In this document: one piece after another, positions 25,657 through 34,093 of the stretch
Layout of the letters: every line of letters begins with the position of its first letter
Position numbering within the stretch: position 1 is the stretch's first letter
Origin: Treponema sp.
GTDB lineage: Bacteria > Spirochaetota > Spirochaetia > Treponematales > Treponemataceae
Length of the DNA stretch: 53,221 bases
NCBI GenBank assembly: GCA_024402505.1
Contig: JAKSTP010000018.1
Location: forward strand, 1 to 53,221
Direction of reading: 5' to 3'
Notes under the pieces: generated by a model
Seen by the model: the letters and a program-made list of their open reading frames with translations, nothing else
Databases searched by the model: none
What the model was told of the DNA's origin: nothing
Translations under genes and position numbers: made by a program

Positions 25657-26637
25657 GTGAAACTTTTCCGAAAAGCATTATCTATTATAGCAGTAATTAC
25701 TTTATTTGGACAGACCGCCTTTGCCCAGAGTTTTTCAAAAAGCGACTTTTCTAAAGCTTCGGTAACAATCAAATATTTTGACAGAACCGTTTATTACCCT
25801 GGAGAAAGTGAAGCAAATCCCGTTCAGATTCACGTTACGATCAAAAATAACGGAACAGAAACCCTCCGCTTCAAACTGGCCGACGACAAAGCCTTCAGCA
25901 TGGATTTCAATGTTTATACTGTAAAAAACAACATTCTTCCACAGACAGAACGTGTTATCGAAAAACGCACAACAAATCAGACTGTATATTTCCGTGAAAT
26001 TGCCCTTGAATATGGCGAAGAATATTCTTTCGTAGAAAATCTCAAAGACTTTGTAGAAATCAAAGATCCATCGGTTTATTACGTAGACCTTTCTTTCTAT
26101 CCTGAACTGTACAAATCAAAATACATTGAACTTACTTCAAACCGCCTAACACTTGAAGTTCGTCCAACAACTAATGCAGTTTCATCAACTTACATTCCAG
26201 TTGAAAATAAAACTTCAGCAATTCTTACTCCACAGGAAATCAGTCCTGATAAAGTTGTAGAACAGACAATCATTGCACGCCAGAAATCACTTTGGGATCA
26301 GTTCTTCCTTTATATGGATGTTGAATCACTTCTTAAAAAGAACAAGGCTCTTAAACAGAAATACAACACTTCAAGCGCCGAAGAACGTGACCGTATGCTG
26401 GATGCATTCAAAGCCGACATGATGCAGTCACGCTACGACAACGACATTATTGCAATTCCAGAAAAATTTGAAATTGTAAAAACAAGCTACTCACCTTCTG
26501 AAGGTACAGTTCTTGTAACAGAATGGTTCAAATATCCAAACTTCTACGAAAAGAAAAATTACACATATAAAGTCCGTCAGTACGAAGGTATCTGGCAGAT
26601 TTATGATTACACAGTTGTAAACCTTGGAACAGAATAA
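25657..26637 (+). CDS. secreted protein of unknown function
   Basis: 326 residues. A signal peptide (KALSIIAVITLFGQTAFA) ends near residue 23. The mature part begins with an immunoglobulin-like beta domain about residues 30-170 (VQIHVTIKNNGTETLRFKL, typical of a beta-sandwich), then a charged helical segment 215-255 and a second beta domain to the end. No catalytic motif is visible, so it probably acts in the periplasm as a binding or structural protein. The start is GTG with AGGAGA eight bases upstream. Its stop overlaps the next start by one base (TAATG), so it is coupled to the pseudo-receiver protein. Confidence 0.7.
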   Translation: MKLFRKALSIIAVITLFGQTAFAQSFSKSDFSKASVTIKYFDRTVYYPGESEANPVQIHVTIKNNGTETLRFKLADDKAFSMDFNVYTVKNNILPQTERVIEKRTTNQTVYFREIALEYGEEYSFVENLKDFVEIKDPSVYYVDLSFYPELYKSKYIELTSNRLTLEVRPTTNAVSSTYIPVENKTSAILTPQEISPDKVVEQTIIARQKSLWDQFFLYMDVESLLKKNKALKQKYNTSSAEERDRMLDAFKADMMQSRYDNDIIAIPEKFEIVKTSYSPSEGTVLVTEWFKYPNFYEKKNYTYKVRQYEGIWQIYDYTVVNLGTE

Positions 26638-27428
26638 TGAAAGCATTAATTATCAGTGACGACCAGAACTTTATAGACACAATTGACTCCTATCTTCAGT
26701 CAAAAGATTTCAACACTATTATTTACCGCTGGCTTTTGAAGGCCATGGATAATATCGAAGAAATCCGGCCTGAACTGGTAATTGTAAGTTCCCAGGAATA
26801 TCCCCGTCACTGGAAAACTCTCGCTCAGTTTGCAAAAAGCGGCATCGGTGCCAGTGATACAAAAGTTGTTCTTTATCAGCAGGATAAGATGAATGATGAA
26901 GATGGAAAAAAAGCAAGGGAACTTGGGGTAAGCGGCATTTTCTATTCATATGATGAGGAAGGTCTTTTCGATCTTTCAAAAATTCTTTTAAGTGAAGATC
27001 TTATTAAAGAAACTGCAGATGAATCTTCTGAAGATGATGTAATCACCGTTGACAGCATTTTAAGCGAAAGTTTTGATGATGAACCAACAGATACTGACCT
27101 TAAATCAACAGCTGAAACTGAAATTGCAGCTGAAACTGAAGAAGCACCTTCTGAAGAAACTGAGCCTTTTGTACTTCCAGAAGATGCAGCATTGATTTTT
27201 ACTAATCCGGTTACTAAAACGATTGTTACAGGTAAAATAACTGCTTACGAAAACAAGCAGTGTACTTTAAAAGTAGACAACCCTTCTCTTGTAGAAAATC
27301 TTACATCAGATGATTTAATTACAGAGATTACTATCCAGATGGATAAATGTGTAAGTGATTACCAGGGTTTCCTTATTTCAAATGATGAAAACCTTGTTCT
27401 TGCAGTGGAAAGTACAGATGAAGAATAA
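26637..27428 (+). CDS. pseudo-receiver protein with C-terminal beta domain
   Basis: 263 residues. Residues 1-120 follow the receiver fold (ALIISDDQNF with Asp8-Asp9 like the acidic pair), but the phosphorylation site position in LVIVSSQEY is Ser51, so it cannot be phosphorylated in the usual way. Residues 125-180 are an acidic linker. Residues about 183-263 are beta-rich (FTNPVTKTIVTGKITAY) and may be a PilZ-like barrel lacking the c-di-GMP arginines. This is the same plan as the protein at 9334. It sits between a secreted protein and a zinc ribbon protein in one operon. Confidence 0.6.
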   Translation: MKALIISDDQNFIDTIDSYLQSKDFNTIIYRWLLKAMDNIEEIRPELVIVSSQEYPRHWKTLAQFAKSGIGASDTKVVLYQQDKMNDEDGKKARELGVSGIFYSYDEEGLFDLSKILLSEDLIKETADESSEDDVITVDSILSESFDDEPTDTDLKSTAETEIAAETEEAPSEETEPFVLPEDAALIFTNPVTKTIVTGKITAYENKQCTLKVDNPSLVENLTSDDLITEITIQMDKCVSDYQGFLISNDENLVLAVESTDEE

Positions 27429-27810
27429 GTTTAAGAAAGCAAAGTTTTATTGCGAAAATTGCGGAGAAGAAGTTCCTCAGAATGCAAAGGTCTGCACAAA
27501 ATGCGGAAAATTTTTTACTTTCGTTCGCTGTCCAAAATGCTTTTACACTGGAGAATCAAAAATATTTACTCACGGCTGCCCTGAATGTGGTTACGCTATT
27601 AAACATAACGGAAATTACAGAAAGCCTCCTGTAATTAAAAACTCCTGGGCATCTTTCAAAGACCTTGGACTTATCAGTGACAAACCTCAGAAATCTAAAA
27701 AATTCCATATTTCTTTTGAAGATACTTCCCTTCCAGTCTGGATTTACGTGGTTACCCTCATCCCACTTTTTTCAGTCATTTTCGGTTTATACAGTTGCTT
27801 AAATAAGTAA
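27418..27810 (+). CDS. zinc ribbon membrane-anchored protein
   Basis: The start is set at ATG 27418, which overlaps the end of the preceding gene by 11 bases; an upstream frame start at 27355 would add residues unlike the family. The 130-residue product begins with a double zinc ribbon: CENCGEEVPQNAKVCTKCG then CPKCFYTGESKIFTHGCPECG. A single membrane segment lies at the C-terminus (about 105-127), so the ribbons face the cytoplasm or periplasm depending on insertion. Function is unknown. Last gene of the three-gene operon; the tRNA promoter starts inside its last codons. Confidence 0.7.
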   Translation: MKNKFKKAKFYCENCGEEVPQNAKVCTKCGKFFTFVRCPKCFYTGESKIFTHGCPECGYAIKHNGNYRKPPVIKNSWASFKDLGLISDKPQKSKKFHISFEDTSLPVWIYVVTLIPLFSVIFGLYSCLNK

Positions 27811-27823
27811 TTTCTGATAATAT
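27795..27823 (+). promoter_or_regulatory. promoter of tRNA-Leu
   Basis: TTGCTT (27795-27800), 17 bases, TAATAT (27818-27823). Transcription would begin about four bases before the mature tRNA. Confidence 0.5.
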
Positions 27824-27833
27824 AACATCACTT

Positions 27834-27917
27834 GCCCGGATGGCGGAATTGGTAGACGCGCTTGGTTCAGGTCCAAGTGGGAGCAATCTCATAGGAGTTC
27901 AAGTCTCCTTTCGGGTA
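27834..27917 (+). tRNA. tRNA-Leu, anticodon CAG
   Basis: An 84-base class II tRNA: acceptor GCCCGGA pairing with TTCGGGT, D-arm with GGTAGA, anticodon stem CTTGG/CCAAG with loop TTCAGGT (anticodon CAG at 27868-27870), a long variable arm GGGAGCAATCTC, and T-arm AGGAG-TTCAAGT-CTCCT. CCA is not encoded. The 3' half is antisense to the end of the pseudouridine synthase gene, whose stop codon is complementary to the anticodon loop. Confidence 0.95.
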
Positions 27918-28592
27918 TTCAAAACTAATCCCTGTAGCTTCAAAAAAGATTTTTGAGGAACCGGGATTTTTTTTATGCCCTTTGCCATACAGTGGGTCAT
28001 TTATTACAGGAAGTCCGCTTTCCGAAAGATGACAGCGCACCTGATGACGATATCCCTTTACAATCTCACATTCAACTTCACAGGAATTTTCAGTTTTATC
28101 TACAGAAAGTACTTTAACCTTTGTTGTATACAAAACCTTTTTTTCCACTTTTTTCAGTGCATAACCGCCTTCATTTTCAAACACAGGTTTTACCATTTTG
28201 TGCCCTTCTCCGTATGGTCTGAAATATGAAGTGATCTCAAAAGCATCTCCAGAGTGAAATGTTTTTTCCATATAGCAAATGGCCCTATATTTTTTTAAAA
28301 AACCACTGTTATCCTGGCAGATTTTCATGTAATCGTAAAAATCCTGGTTTTCTGCCACAAGAAGAAGGCCTCTTGTAACTGTATCAATTCTGTGAATAAG
28401 ACCTTTTTCTATTGCCTTTTTTCCCGAAACTATATTGCAGGATGGAAAGAGCTTACAAATATAGGAAAGTGCATTTTGTGTATCATTTTCGGAAAGTGGC
28501 GCACTTGGAATGCCTGAAGGTTTATCGGCCACAATAAACGGAAGAGCGTCGGAAGGTTCTTTAATAATGCTGACTATATTTTCCATCATCAT
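27867..28592 (-). CDS. RluA-family pseudouridine synthase
   Basis: 241 residues. The catalytic motif is HRIDTVTRGLLLVA near residues 66-79, where the aspartate attacks uridine; GYRHQVRCHL and GLPVINDPLYG follow. It lacks an N-terminal S4 domain, so it is a short member. The substrate RNA is unknown. The start overlaps the stop of the upstream rluD-like gene by one base. The last 17 codons lie inside tRNA-Leu on the other strand, and the TGA falls in its anticodon loop, so coding end and tRNA share DNA. The C-terminal ISFEYP fits the family, so the overlap is genuine. Confidence 0.85.
   Translation of the reverse strand: MMMENIVSIIKEPSDALPFIVADKPSGIPSAPLSENDTQNALSYICKLFPSCNIVSGKKAIEKGLIHRIDTVTRGLLLVAENQDFYDYMKICQDNSGFLKKYRAICYMEKTFHSGDAFEITSYFRPYGEGHKMVKPVFENEGGYALKKVEKKVLYTTKVKVLSVDKTENSCEVECEIVKGYRHQVRCHLSESGLPVINDPLYGKGHKKNPGSSKIFFEATGISFEYPKGDLNSYEIAPTWT
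27927..27974 (+). terminator. terminator of tRNA-Leu inside the antisense gene
   Basis: AATCCC pairs with GGGATT and an inner stem CTTCAAAAA pairs with TTTTTGAGG, followed by eight T residues at 27967-27974. It lies ten bases downstream of the tRNA and is embedded in the antisense coding region of the RluA-family gene. Confidence 0.7.
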
Positions 28593-29554
28593 TAAACCTT
28601 CTTTGGAAAGAGTTTTTTAAGCTTCTTTTCTGTTTCAATAAAACGATCTGGAGTTTTTGTCTTGAATGTAGAATAGGATTTTTCACCTGGGAGACGGATT
28701 TTCATACAAAAAGAATGAAGCATCAGTGTTGCTTTTGGAAAAACCTTGTCTTCATGGCCGTAAATTACATCACCAAGAATTGGACAACCAAGATATTTCA
28801 TGTGAACACGAATCTGGTGAGTTCTACCGGTTTTAATTCTTACCCTGATTAAAGAATAATGTCCGTAGCTTGCAATAACATGATAGATTGTACGGGCAAA
28901 CTTTCCTTCGTTTGTATCAGTTACAGCCTTAAACCTGTGACGGTTCTTTGGATCCCGAATAATGTTTGTTCTGATATCACCTTTACGTTCTTTTGGAACA
29001 CCGGCTGTAATAAGAATATATTCTTTTTGAACAAAACGGTCCTTAAACTGACTGGAAAGCCATTCTTCAGAATCACGGTTTTTAGCGGTAATAATTAAAC
29101 CTGATGTATCTTTATCAAGACGGTGAACAATTCCAGGGCGGCGAGCCTTTAACACTTCGGCGTCATCACCTTCTTTAATCTGTGCAATACTTTCCCGTCC
29201 CCAGTGATACAGAAGTGCGTTTACAAGGGTTCCTTCCCAGTTTCCGCAGGCCGGATGTGTTACCATTCCCTGAGCTTTGTTTACAACAGTAACATTTTCA
29301 TTTTCAAAAACAATATCCAAAGGAATGTTTTCCGGTGTAATATCATCTGGAATATTATCTTCCCACTGAATATCAATCTGATCAAGAGCCTTTACTTTCT
29401 GACTAAGCTTTGCTTTTTTTCCATTTACAAGAATTTCACTGACGCCGCTTTTTAATTTACTACGATTCATGCCATTGGGAAGCGAAGCCATGTATTTATC
29501 GAGTCTTTCATTAAGCTTGTACTCAGCAGGAACTTTTGAAGAAAAAAAAGCCAT
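28592..29554 (-). CDS. RluD-like 23S rRNA pseudouridine synthase
   Basis: 320 residues with an N-terminal S4 RNA-binding domain (about residues 15-75) and the catalytic motif GIVHRLDKDTSGLIITAK near 144-161, then RTHQIRVHMKYLGCPILGD. This is the standard RluD/RluC layout, so it likely modifies large-subunit rRNA. It overlaps its neighbours at both ends by one base and belongs to the operon beginning at 35320. Confidence 0.88.
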   Translation of the reverse strand: MAFFSSKVPAEYKLNERLDKYMASLPNGMNRSKLKSGVSEILVNGKKAKLSQKVKALDQIDIQWEDNIPDDITPENIPLDIVFENENVTVVNKAQGMVTHPACGNWEGTLVNALLYHWGRESIAQIKEGDDAEVLKARRPGIVHRLDKDTSGLIITAKNRDSEEWLSSQFKDRFVQKEYILITAGVPKERKGDIRTNIIRDPKNRHRFKAVTDTNEGKFARTIYHVIASYGHYSLIRVRIKTGRTHQIRVHMKYLGCPILGDVIYGHEDKVFPKATLMLHSFCMKIRLPGEKSYSTFKTKTPDRFIETEKKLKKLFPKKV

Positions 29555-30051
29555 TACTCTTCCTCCAAAACTTCTTTTTCCAAAGGCTTATATGGCGGTA
29601 TATCTTCGTCATCATCCAGAGCAATTGGTTCAATATATATGTGGTCCTGAGTTTTATATTCATTGATGCGAGTTGTTTTTTTACGTTTTACCAGGCGGAT
29701 AATAAGATCTGTAAGTCCTATGCCGACGGAAATGCCTAAAGTTGTATACAAAAGAGCTTTCTGCTCCTTTACTGTGTAGCCGTTTTCGGAACTTGAAGAA
29801 AAAGGATTGGGAAACACATCACTTTTACCGCTGATTTTTTTATAAGATGAGTAGCCAAGACTTGCGTCAATTGCAACAAAAGGAATGGATCCAAGAGTTA
29901 TTATTTCAAAGCGCCTAAAATCTTTTATTACGTCAGGAAGTTCTTCCGTGTCATAAGGAACTGGAGTATGATCTATTTTTTCCTGGGAAAAAATAGACAT
30001 ATTCAAAGAGAAAACAAAAACCATGACAAGGAAAAACAATTTCTTCATCAA
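29554..30051 (-). CDS. small exported or membrane protein, unknown
   Basis: 165 residues. An N-terminal hydrophobic stretch (KKLFFLVMVFVFSLNMSIFS) looks like a signal peptide, with a second hydrophobic segment near 108-126 (TTLGISVGIGLTDLIIRLV) followed by KRKK, then an acidic tail. It could be a periplasmic protein with a membrane anchor. No family recognised. It overlaps the PLPHP gene by four bases and rluD-like gene by one. Confidence 0.65.
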   Translation of the reverse strand: MMKKLFFLVMVFVFSLNMSIFSQEKIDHTPVPYDTEELPDVIKDFRRFEIITLGSIPFVAIDASLGYSSYKKISGKSDVFPNPFSSSSENGYTVKEQKALLYTTLGISVGIGLTDLIIRLVKRKKTTRINEYKTQDHIYIEPIALDDDEDIPPYKPLEKEVLEEE

Positions 30052-30743
30052 TATTCACGCTCTCCAAAAATTGCAGTTCCAATTCTTACCATGGTAGAAC
30101 CTTCTTCAATGGCTGTCTCAAAATCACCGCTCATGCCCATAGAAAGTTCCGATAACTCAAAATGAGGGAAAGAACTTCGGGCTTTTTCCTGAAGTGCACA
30201 AAGAGTCTTAAAGGAGTTCCGAATCTCTTCAAGATTGCTGGTATTAGGAGCCATGGTCATAAAACCCCGTGGAAGAACGGAAGGACAGTTTTCTTTTATA
30301 AAAGAAAGAGCTTCAAAAACTTCATTTTCAGAAAGAAAACCTGTTTTGGATTCTTCTCCCGTGTGATATTCCAAAAGGATATCCACAGTTCGTCCAGTTT
30401 TTTCGCAGCATTTGTTGATTTCTTTTATAAGCTTTATGGAATCAACAGATTCAATACAGTCGCATACAGAAAGTGCCTTTGAAACTTTGTTGGTCTGAAG
30501 ATGTCCGATTATGTGAAGTTTTATATCCGGGTATTTTTCTTTTAACACAGAAAATTTTTCAAATGCTTCCTGAACGCGGTTTTCACCAAAAAGTTTTTGT
30601 CCTGAAAGTACAGCCTCTTCCACTTTTTCCAAAGGATGAAACTTACTTACAGCAAGAAGCTTTACTTTTCCTTCCCGCCCGCATTTTTGTGAAACTTGGT
30701 TTATGTGAGTAAGAATAGATTTAAGGTTATCAGAAACTCCCAT
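30048..30743 (-). CDS. PLP homeostasis protein (YggS/PROSC family)
   Basis: 231 residues, single alanine-racemase-like barrel. The PLP lysine is Lys34 in LLAVSKFHP, and the family segments FGENRVQEAFEKF, HIIGHLQTNK and MGMSGDFETAIEEGSTMVRIGTAIFG are intact. Members bind pyridoxal phosphate and keep cellular B6 and amino-acid pools balanced without a known enzymatic reaction. The start overlaps the rsmA stop by one base. Confidence 0.93.
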   Translation of the reverse strand: MGVSDNLKSILTHINQVSQKCGREGKVKLLAVSKFHPLEKVEEAVLSGQKLFGENRVQEAFEKFSVLKEKYPDIKLHIIGHLQTNKVSKALSVCDCIESVDSIKLIKEINKCCEKTGRTVDILLEYHTGEESKTGFLSENEVFEALSFIKENCPSVLPRGFMTMAPNTSNLEEIRNSFKTLCALQEKARSSFPHFELSELSMGMSGDFETAIEEGSTMVRIGTAIFGEREY

Positions 30744-31615
30744 TATTTTTCTCCAAGCCCCATAGAAAAAAGCACGTCAGAAAGTTTTAAAAGTTCTTCA
30801 ATCTTAAGAACTTCGGCACGTTTCATAGGATCAATTCCTGCAGTTTCCAAAGCCTTTAGTGCAAGATCACCGTTCTTTAGGTATTGAGTAAGATTATTTC
30901 TAACAGTCTTTCTACGAGACAAAAAGAGGCTTCTCTGCATTTTTAGGAATGTCAGAGGTGATTCACAGCATGGAAAATTTTCCTTTTTTGTAAATAAAAC
31001 AGCTCTTGAATCAACATTTGGTTTTGGCCAGAAATTACCGCCACCAAGATCAACAACATTCTTTATATCATAAGCCCACTGACACAAAACCGAAAAAGAT
31101 GAATAATCTTCAGTTCCAGGCTTTGCTGTCATTCGCTGAGCCACTTCTTTCTGAACAGTAAAAACACATTTATCAAAACGAACATTATTTTCGATGGTAT
31201 CTGCAATGATTGAAGCAGCTATGTTATAAGGAAGATTTCCAAAAAGTCTCTGAGGTACTCCAGATTTTTCAAGCTGCCCTTTCCAGGTTTTCATTACATC
31301 ACCAAGTACAAGGCGGAATTTTTCATTCTTTCCATAGTCTTCAAAAAAAGATGTAATAAGGGATGCAAAGCCTTTGTCAATTTCAAATACAGTAAGATCT
31401 GCTCCACGACGAAGAATCTCGTCTGTCATACAGCCAAGGCCAGGTCCAATTTCCCAGGCTACACTAGTTTCATCTATATCAAGATTGTCGATGAGTTTTT
31501 TACGTGCGTCTTCATTTACAAGAAAATTCTGACCGAACTTTTTCTGCATGGCTAAACCATTTGCATCTAGAAACTCTTTTAAGGCTTTTGGAGAATTGTA
31601 ATCAGGATGTTCCAT
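30743..31615 (-). CDS. rsmA: 16S rRNA adenine dimethyltransferase RsmA (KsgA)
   Basis: 290 residues. The SAM-binding motif IGPGLGCMTDEIL and the catalytic NLPYNIAASI stretch (N-L-P-Y) are clear, as is the N-terminal FGQNFLVNEDA. It dimethylates two adjacent adenines near the 3' end of 16S rRNA. AGGAAGAAAG precedes the ATG. It is inside the eight-gene operon, 31 bases after the ComEC-like gene. Confidence 0.95.
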   Translation of the reverse strand: MEHPDYNSPKALKEFLDANGLAMQKKFGQNFLVNEDARKKLIDNLDIDETSVAWEIGPGLGCMTDEILRRGADLTVFEIDKGFASLITSFFEDYGKNEKFRLVLGDVMKTWKGQLEKSGVPQRLFGNLPYNIAASIIADTIENNVRFDKCVFTVQKEVAQRMTAKPGTEDYSSFSVLCQWAYDIKNVVDLGGGNFWPKPNVDSRAVLFTKKENFPCCESPLTFLKMQRSLFLSRRKTVRNNLTQYLKNGDLALKALETAGIDPMKRAEVLKIEELLKLSDVLFSMGLGEK

Positions 31616-31646
31616 CTTTCTTCCTGTTTGAAATGGATTTCTAAAT

Positions 31647-32897
31647 CTAAATTGTGATAAGTGGAAACTTCGAAAAAAAGCTGACCAAAATCACTATTAG
31701 ATTATACAGTAAATTCAAAAAAATTCCACATAGACCCGTAAGTCCCGGAATCAAAAGACACAGAATTATAAAAACAAGTCCACTGTAAATAAAGATAGAA
31801 ATTAAAGGTGATACAAACACTGTAGAAATAATTCCAATAGGCGAAACCGCTCCAAAATATTTTAAACTTACCGGAACTGTACAGGCCTGAGCTCCCGTTG
31901 ATGCAGAAAGGCTTTGGGCAAGCATTTTCGGCGTAAATCTTGTGTAAAATCTTCTGAAGAAATTTCCAAACAAAAGAATTCCAATTAATGCACCGTAAGA
32001 CAAAATAAATCCCAGTGAAAAAAGATCATCTGGCCTTAAAACCGACTGAACTAAAAAGCTGAACGACAGTACTTCAATCATGGAACTTTTTCTTACGGAA
32101 GTAATTTCTTCAAATAAGAGAACAATGGAACAGATAAAAGCCCGGAGTAAAGAGGGAGAGAAACCTGCAAACCAGACAAACACCGTTATTGATAAAAATT
32201 GAAACACAAGCATAAGTTTATAGATCTTCATTTTTTTTCCAAAGAAAACTGCAATTCCCATCAAAATAGAAAGATGCATTCCCGACAAAGCAAGTACATG
32301 CGATAAGCCTGCTTTACGAAAATTATCCTGAAGATCTGCTTCCGTGTATTCCCTGGACCCGGACAATAAGGATAATAACAGTCCTCCACCATCCTTCCAT
32401 TCGTACATTAGCCTTTTAAACTGAAGTCGGGCCAACGCACGAAATCTTTTTAATTTTACAAAACCTTCTTTTTCAAAACTACAGGAAATTACCTGGTCTG
32501 CATAAAAAGATCCTCTCAAGAAACTTCCTTTTACAGAAAGCAAACTGCCGTTTTCTATAAAAGTTCCCCCTTTCATAGCTGAAATGGAATAAAGTCTTCC
32601 TGGAAAAAAGGCTTCTACAATTTCGGGCCTTATATAAAGTGTTATTTTTCCAGAACCACTTCCTTTACCCAATTCCGATTCTGCATTTAACACCATAAAA
32701 TCCATTGTATAAAAAGTCTGCTTTGAGTTTATTACTGGAGATGAAATTACTTTTCCATAAAGCCCCTTAATTTTAGAAGATTCGAAAACGCAGTTAAATG
32801 ACCTTCGCTCTGGAAACGAAAAGAGATTTGAGAAAATCAGAAAAACTGAAATAAATGATGCAATAGTTAAAGGATTAAGTTTTTTTTCTGTTACCAC
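31647..32897 (-). CDS. ComEC/Rec2-like DNA channel protein, short form
   Basis: 416 residues with many membrane segments. GLSHVLALSGMHLS near residues 197-210 is the ComEC competence-domain signature. Full ComEC proteins are about 700-800 residues with a C-terminal metallo-beta-lactamase nuclease-like domain; that domain is absent here, and no separate one follows. The N-terminal beta region is kept. DNA uptake in this organism is unproven. The start overlaps the preceding gene by seven bases. Confidence 0.85.
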   Translation of the reverse strand: MVTEKKLNPLTIASFISVFLIFSNLFSFPERRSFNCVFESSKIKGLYGKVISSPVINSKQTFYTMDFMVLNAESELGKGSGSGKITLYIRPEIVEAFFPGRLYSISAMKGGTFIENGSLLSVKGSFLRGSFYADQVISCSFEKEGFVKLKRFRALARLQFKRLMYEWKDGGGLLLSLLSGSREYTEADLQDNFRKAGLSHVLALSGMHLSILMGIAVFFGKKMKIYKLMLVFQFLSITVFVWFAGFSPSLLRAFICSIVLLFEEITSVRKSSMIEVLSFSFLVQSVLRPDDLFSLGFILSYGALIGILLFGNFFRRFYTRFTPKMLAQSLSASTGAQACTVPVSLKYFGAVSPIGIISTVFVSPLISIFIYSGLVFIILCLLIPGLTGLCGIFLNLLYNLIVILVSFFSKFPLITI

Positions 32898-34072
32898 TTC
32901 AATTCTGCCAGTGCGAGCTGTGCAGCAGACAGAACTTTTTCCGGATAATTGTAGTAAGTTGTAGCAAGAAGTACGTCAAAAGCCGATTTGTCACCGATAG
33001 CTCCAAGTGTCTGAACAACAGCCAGTACAACTTCACCAGGCACAGAACCCGGTGTTTCTGCACGACTGTTCATCAGGGACAGAGTTTCAATCAAAGGAGA
33101 AACGGCTTTTACAGAAGAAACAGTATTCAGGCTTCTGATAAGGCGGATGTAATTTTCCTCAGAGTACATGCCATTATCATAAAGCACATTTATATTTTTG
33201 AAGTAGGACACAAGAAGATCAGCACTTCTAGTCCATTTAAATTCATTGAGAATGCCAACTGCTTCATCCAAAACTTTCTCGTTTTCCTTAGAAAGAGACT
33301 GAGTATTTTCCATATATAAAATACTCTTTGAAATGAGATTTTCGGCAATATTACACAAAGAATTTTTAGAAATTTTATCTTTTTTTGCAAAGAAAAGTGA
33401 ACAAAGATCTACAGCCTGAGAAAATTCTGTATTTTTAATGATTGTAACAGCTTCATTCAAGGAATTTCCAAGCAGAATAAGAAGAGCTTCATCAAGTTCA
33501 TTATTCAAAGCAGGAACCATATTGTTAGAACGAAGTGAATAAATAACATTGAAACTTTCGCTGTTACCTGTTTCTTCAAGAAAAAGAATCATACTTTTTA
33601 CAAGACCAGGATCAAGCTTTGAAACATCATTAGCAACAAGATAAGTATTGATCATGGAACTGAATTCATAAAGAGAAAAACTTTGTTTACAGGCAAGAGT
33701 CTTGTTTAAAACGGCAGTCTGTACAGTAGTACTTCCTCCAAAGGATTTAAAAAGTCCCATAAAATTATCAAGAATAAGTTCACGGTTCTGCAATGAAGTT
33801 GTCTTAATATAATCTGCCGGGAAAGAAAGAACTGCTGCAACTGCAAGTCCGTCAAGATCACGGTCATTTTTAAGAATCTGTTTACTCTGCAGTACAAAAC
33901 TGATGGCATTTGTTGAAAGCCATACTGCATCATTTCCCGATGCTTCACGTACAGCTGCAGTTTTATCGGAAATGTTACCTTTTACATATTTTTCAATTAA
34001 CTTGCTGCCTTCCTGTGCAAAAGAAAAAACACATGTACAAAAAATCAAAACAGCAGAAATAAGTTTTCGCAT
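32891..34072 (-). CDS. secreted HEAT-repeat-like protein
   Basis: 393 residues. A signal peptide (RKLISAVLIFCTCVFSFAQ) is followed by repeated paired helices of about 35-40 residues, for example SPLIETLSLMNSR and VVLAVVQTLGAIGDKSAFDVLL near the end, which is a HEAT/ARM-like pattern. It has no enzymatic motif and probably serves as a periplasmic scaffold. GGAG is seven bases before the ATG. It is second in the operon after the PilZ gene. Confidence 0.65.
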   Translation of the reverse strand: MRKLISAVLIFCTCVFSFAQEGSKLIEKYVKGNISDKTAAVREASGNDAVWLSTNAISFVLQSKQILKNDRDLDGLAVAAVLSFPADYIKTTSLQNRELILDNFMGLFKSFGGSTTVQTAVLNKTLACKQSFSLYEFSSMINTYLVANDVSKLDPGLVKSMILFLEETGNSESFNVIYSLRSNNMVPALNNELDEALLILLGNSLNEAVTIIKNTEFSQAVDLCSLFFAKKDKISKNSLCNIAENLISKSILYMENTQSLSKENEKVLDEAVGILNEFKWTRSADLLVSYFKNINVLYDNGMYSEENYIRLIRSLNTVSSVKAVSPLIETLSLMNSRAETPGSVPGEVVLAVVQTLGAIGDKSAFDVLLATTYYNYPEKVLSAAQLALAELKW

Positions 34073-34093
34073 ATAAATCTCCAGGTAACCTTG

